NCBI GenBank assembly: GCA_012514045.1
Contig: JAAZBA010000303.1
Coordinates: 1 to 6,133 of the forward strand
DNA from: Clostridiales bacterium
GTDB lineage: Bacteria > Bacillota > Clostridia > Oscillospirales > QAMX01
Reading direction: 5' to 3'
DNA: 6,133 nucleotides
Part shown: positions 5,759 to 6,133 of the stretch, one piece after another
Numbering within the stretch: position 1 is the stretch's first letter
Layout of the letters: each line of letters begins with the position of its first letter
Translations under genes and position numbers: made by a program
Notes under the pieces: generated by a model
Database searches by the model: none
The model's input: only the letters and a program-made list of their open reading frames with translations
What the model was told of the DNA's origin: nothing

Positions 5759-6063
5759 TATATGCATAATTATTTCATCTCGGTCGCTCACTTTTTCAGG
5801 AAGCGGTTTCAAAATTCAATTTCAGGTTACAACTTGTAAAAAATCCGGTTTCGAATAGCAATGTGAACGGCAACCCAACCTCAGGCATACATCTCTTGGA
5901 GGATCTATCCTTCGATGGAATGGCTCACCGCGCAAGAGACACAGTAAACTACCCGAATCCGCCAATAGTAAGTTGATAAAAGACTCACCCATCATCGTAA
6001 AGCTCTTCGTTCAAGCCTAAAAGAACAAGCTTAACGATCACAAACAAGAAGCAAGCTTCAGGT
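5759..6063. other. Long stretch without a supported gene between riboswitch and nucleotidyltransferase
   Basis: No frame has both a start codon and a ribosome binding site. One forward frame is open for about 70 codons up to a TGA near 5974, but has no ATG near its beginning. A 56-codon reverse-strand frame also exists across roughly 5826-5996; neither looks like a known protein. Small features seen are a GGAGGA/TCCTTC hairpin near 5897-5912 and CAAGCTT repeated near 6027 and 6051. No second terminator and no good promoter were found. It may be a long untranslated leader for the next gene, or the scar of the riboswitch's original target gene. Confidence 0.4.
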
Positions 6064-6074
6064 AAGGAGGGTAT

Positions 6075-6133
6075 ATGCAAGCGATTATATTAGCAGCGGG
6101 CATGGGAAAAAGACTTAAAAAATTAACGGAGAA
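6075..6133 (+). CDS. Nucleotidyltransferase, N-terminal fragment cut by the window end (phosphocholine cytidylyltransferase-like)
   Basis: ATG 6075 follows AAGGAGG (6064-6070) at four bases. The 19 visible residues, MQAIILAAGMGKRLKKLTE, contain the nucleotide-binding signature of the NTP-transferase family, (L)AAGxGxR(L), in which Gly and Arg/Lys hold the NTP phosphates. The wording is close to LicC-like CTP:phosphocholine cytidylyltransferases and related sugar-phosphate nucleotidyltransferases, which supply activated groups for wall teichoic acid, capsule or glycolipid decoration in the cytoplasm. The exact substrate cannot be told from this fragment. It could be the first gene read from the riboswitch-controlled promoter at 5505, with a leader of about 535 bases, since no other promoter was seen. 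Confidence 0.85.
   Translation, partial: MQAIILAAGMGKRLKKLTE

Noticed and set aside
5600..5812. Reverse-strand 70-codon open frame
   Set aside because: It is antisense to the riboswitch aptamer and terminator, whose conserved blocks explain the sequence.

Overview
The window looks like a piece of a Clostridia-type Firmicutes genome. The signs are a tRNA-Arg(CCU) gene, strong AGGAGG ribosome binding sites, a large serine recombinase of the clostridial transposon type, a surface protein with three C-terminal SLH domains, a lipoprotein with a Gram-positive-style linker, and a c-di-AMP (ydaO/yuaA) riboswitch. Species cannot be fixed from the sequence alone.

Layout. (1) 1-135: a tRNA-Arg gene with an intrinsic terminator. 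(2) 136-2236: an accessory segment with a small, previously uncalled ORF (about 44 codons, ending in CxxC) that has a near-perfect Shine-Dalgarno but no standard start codon, then an intact 541-aa large serine recombinase starting at GTG 495. A 15-17 bp imperfect inverted repeat brackets the recombinase gene. (3) 2237-4168: remains of one SLH surface-protein gene. Its 5' end is missing just downstream of the recombinase, and it carries a +1 frameshift near 2855. A strong terminator with a UUCG tetraloop follows. (4) 4169-5123: a leader with interleaved inverted repeats, then a complete 234-aa lipoprotein of unknown function. (5) 5124-5400: relics of a reverse-strand protein gene interrupted by stops. 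(6) 5505-5758: a consensus sigma-A promoter, a c-di-AMP riboswitch aptamer and an intrinsic terminator, with a visible antiterminator pairing between aptamer and terminator. (7) 5757-6074: about 300 bases with no confident gene. (8) 6075-end: the start of a nucleotidyltransferase that resembles CTP:phosphocholine cytidylyltransferases.

The genes do not form one pathway. The left two thirds read as a site of mobile-element activity and gene decay (recombinase, beheaded and frameshifted surface protein). The right end is a regulatory head that puts either the nucleotidyltransferase operon or a lost gene under c-di-AMP control. The most useful observations are the riboswitch with its readable switching mechanism and distant target, the small ORF in front of the recombinase, and a 24-bp near-perfect dyad close to where the surface gene is cut.
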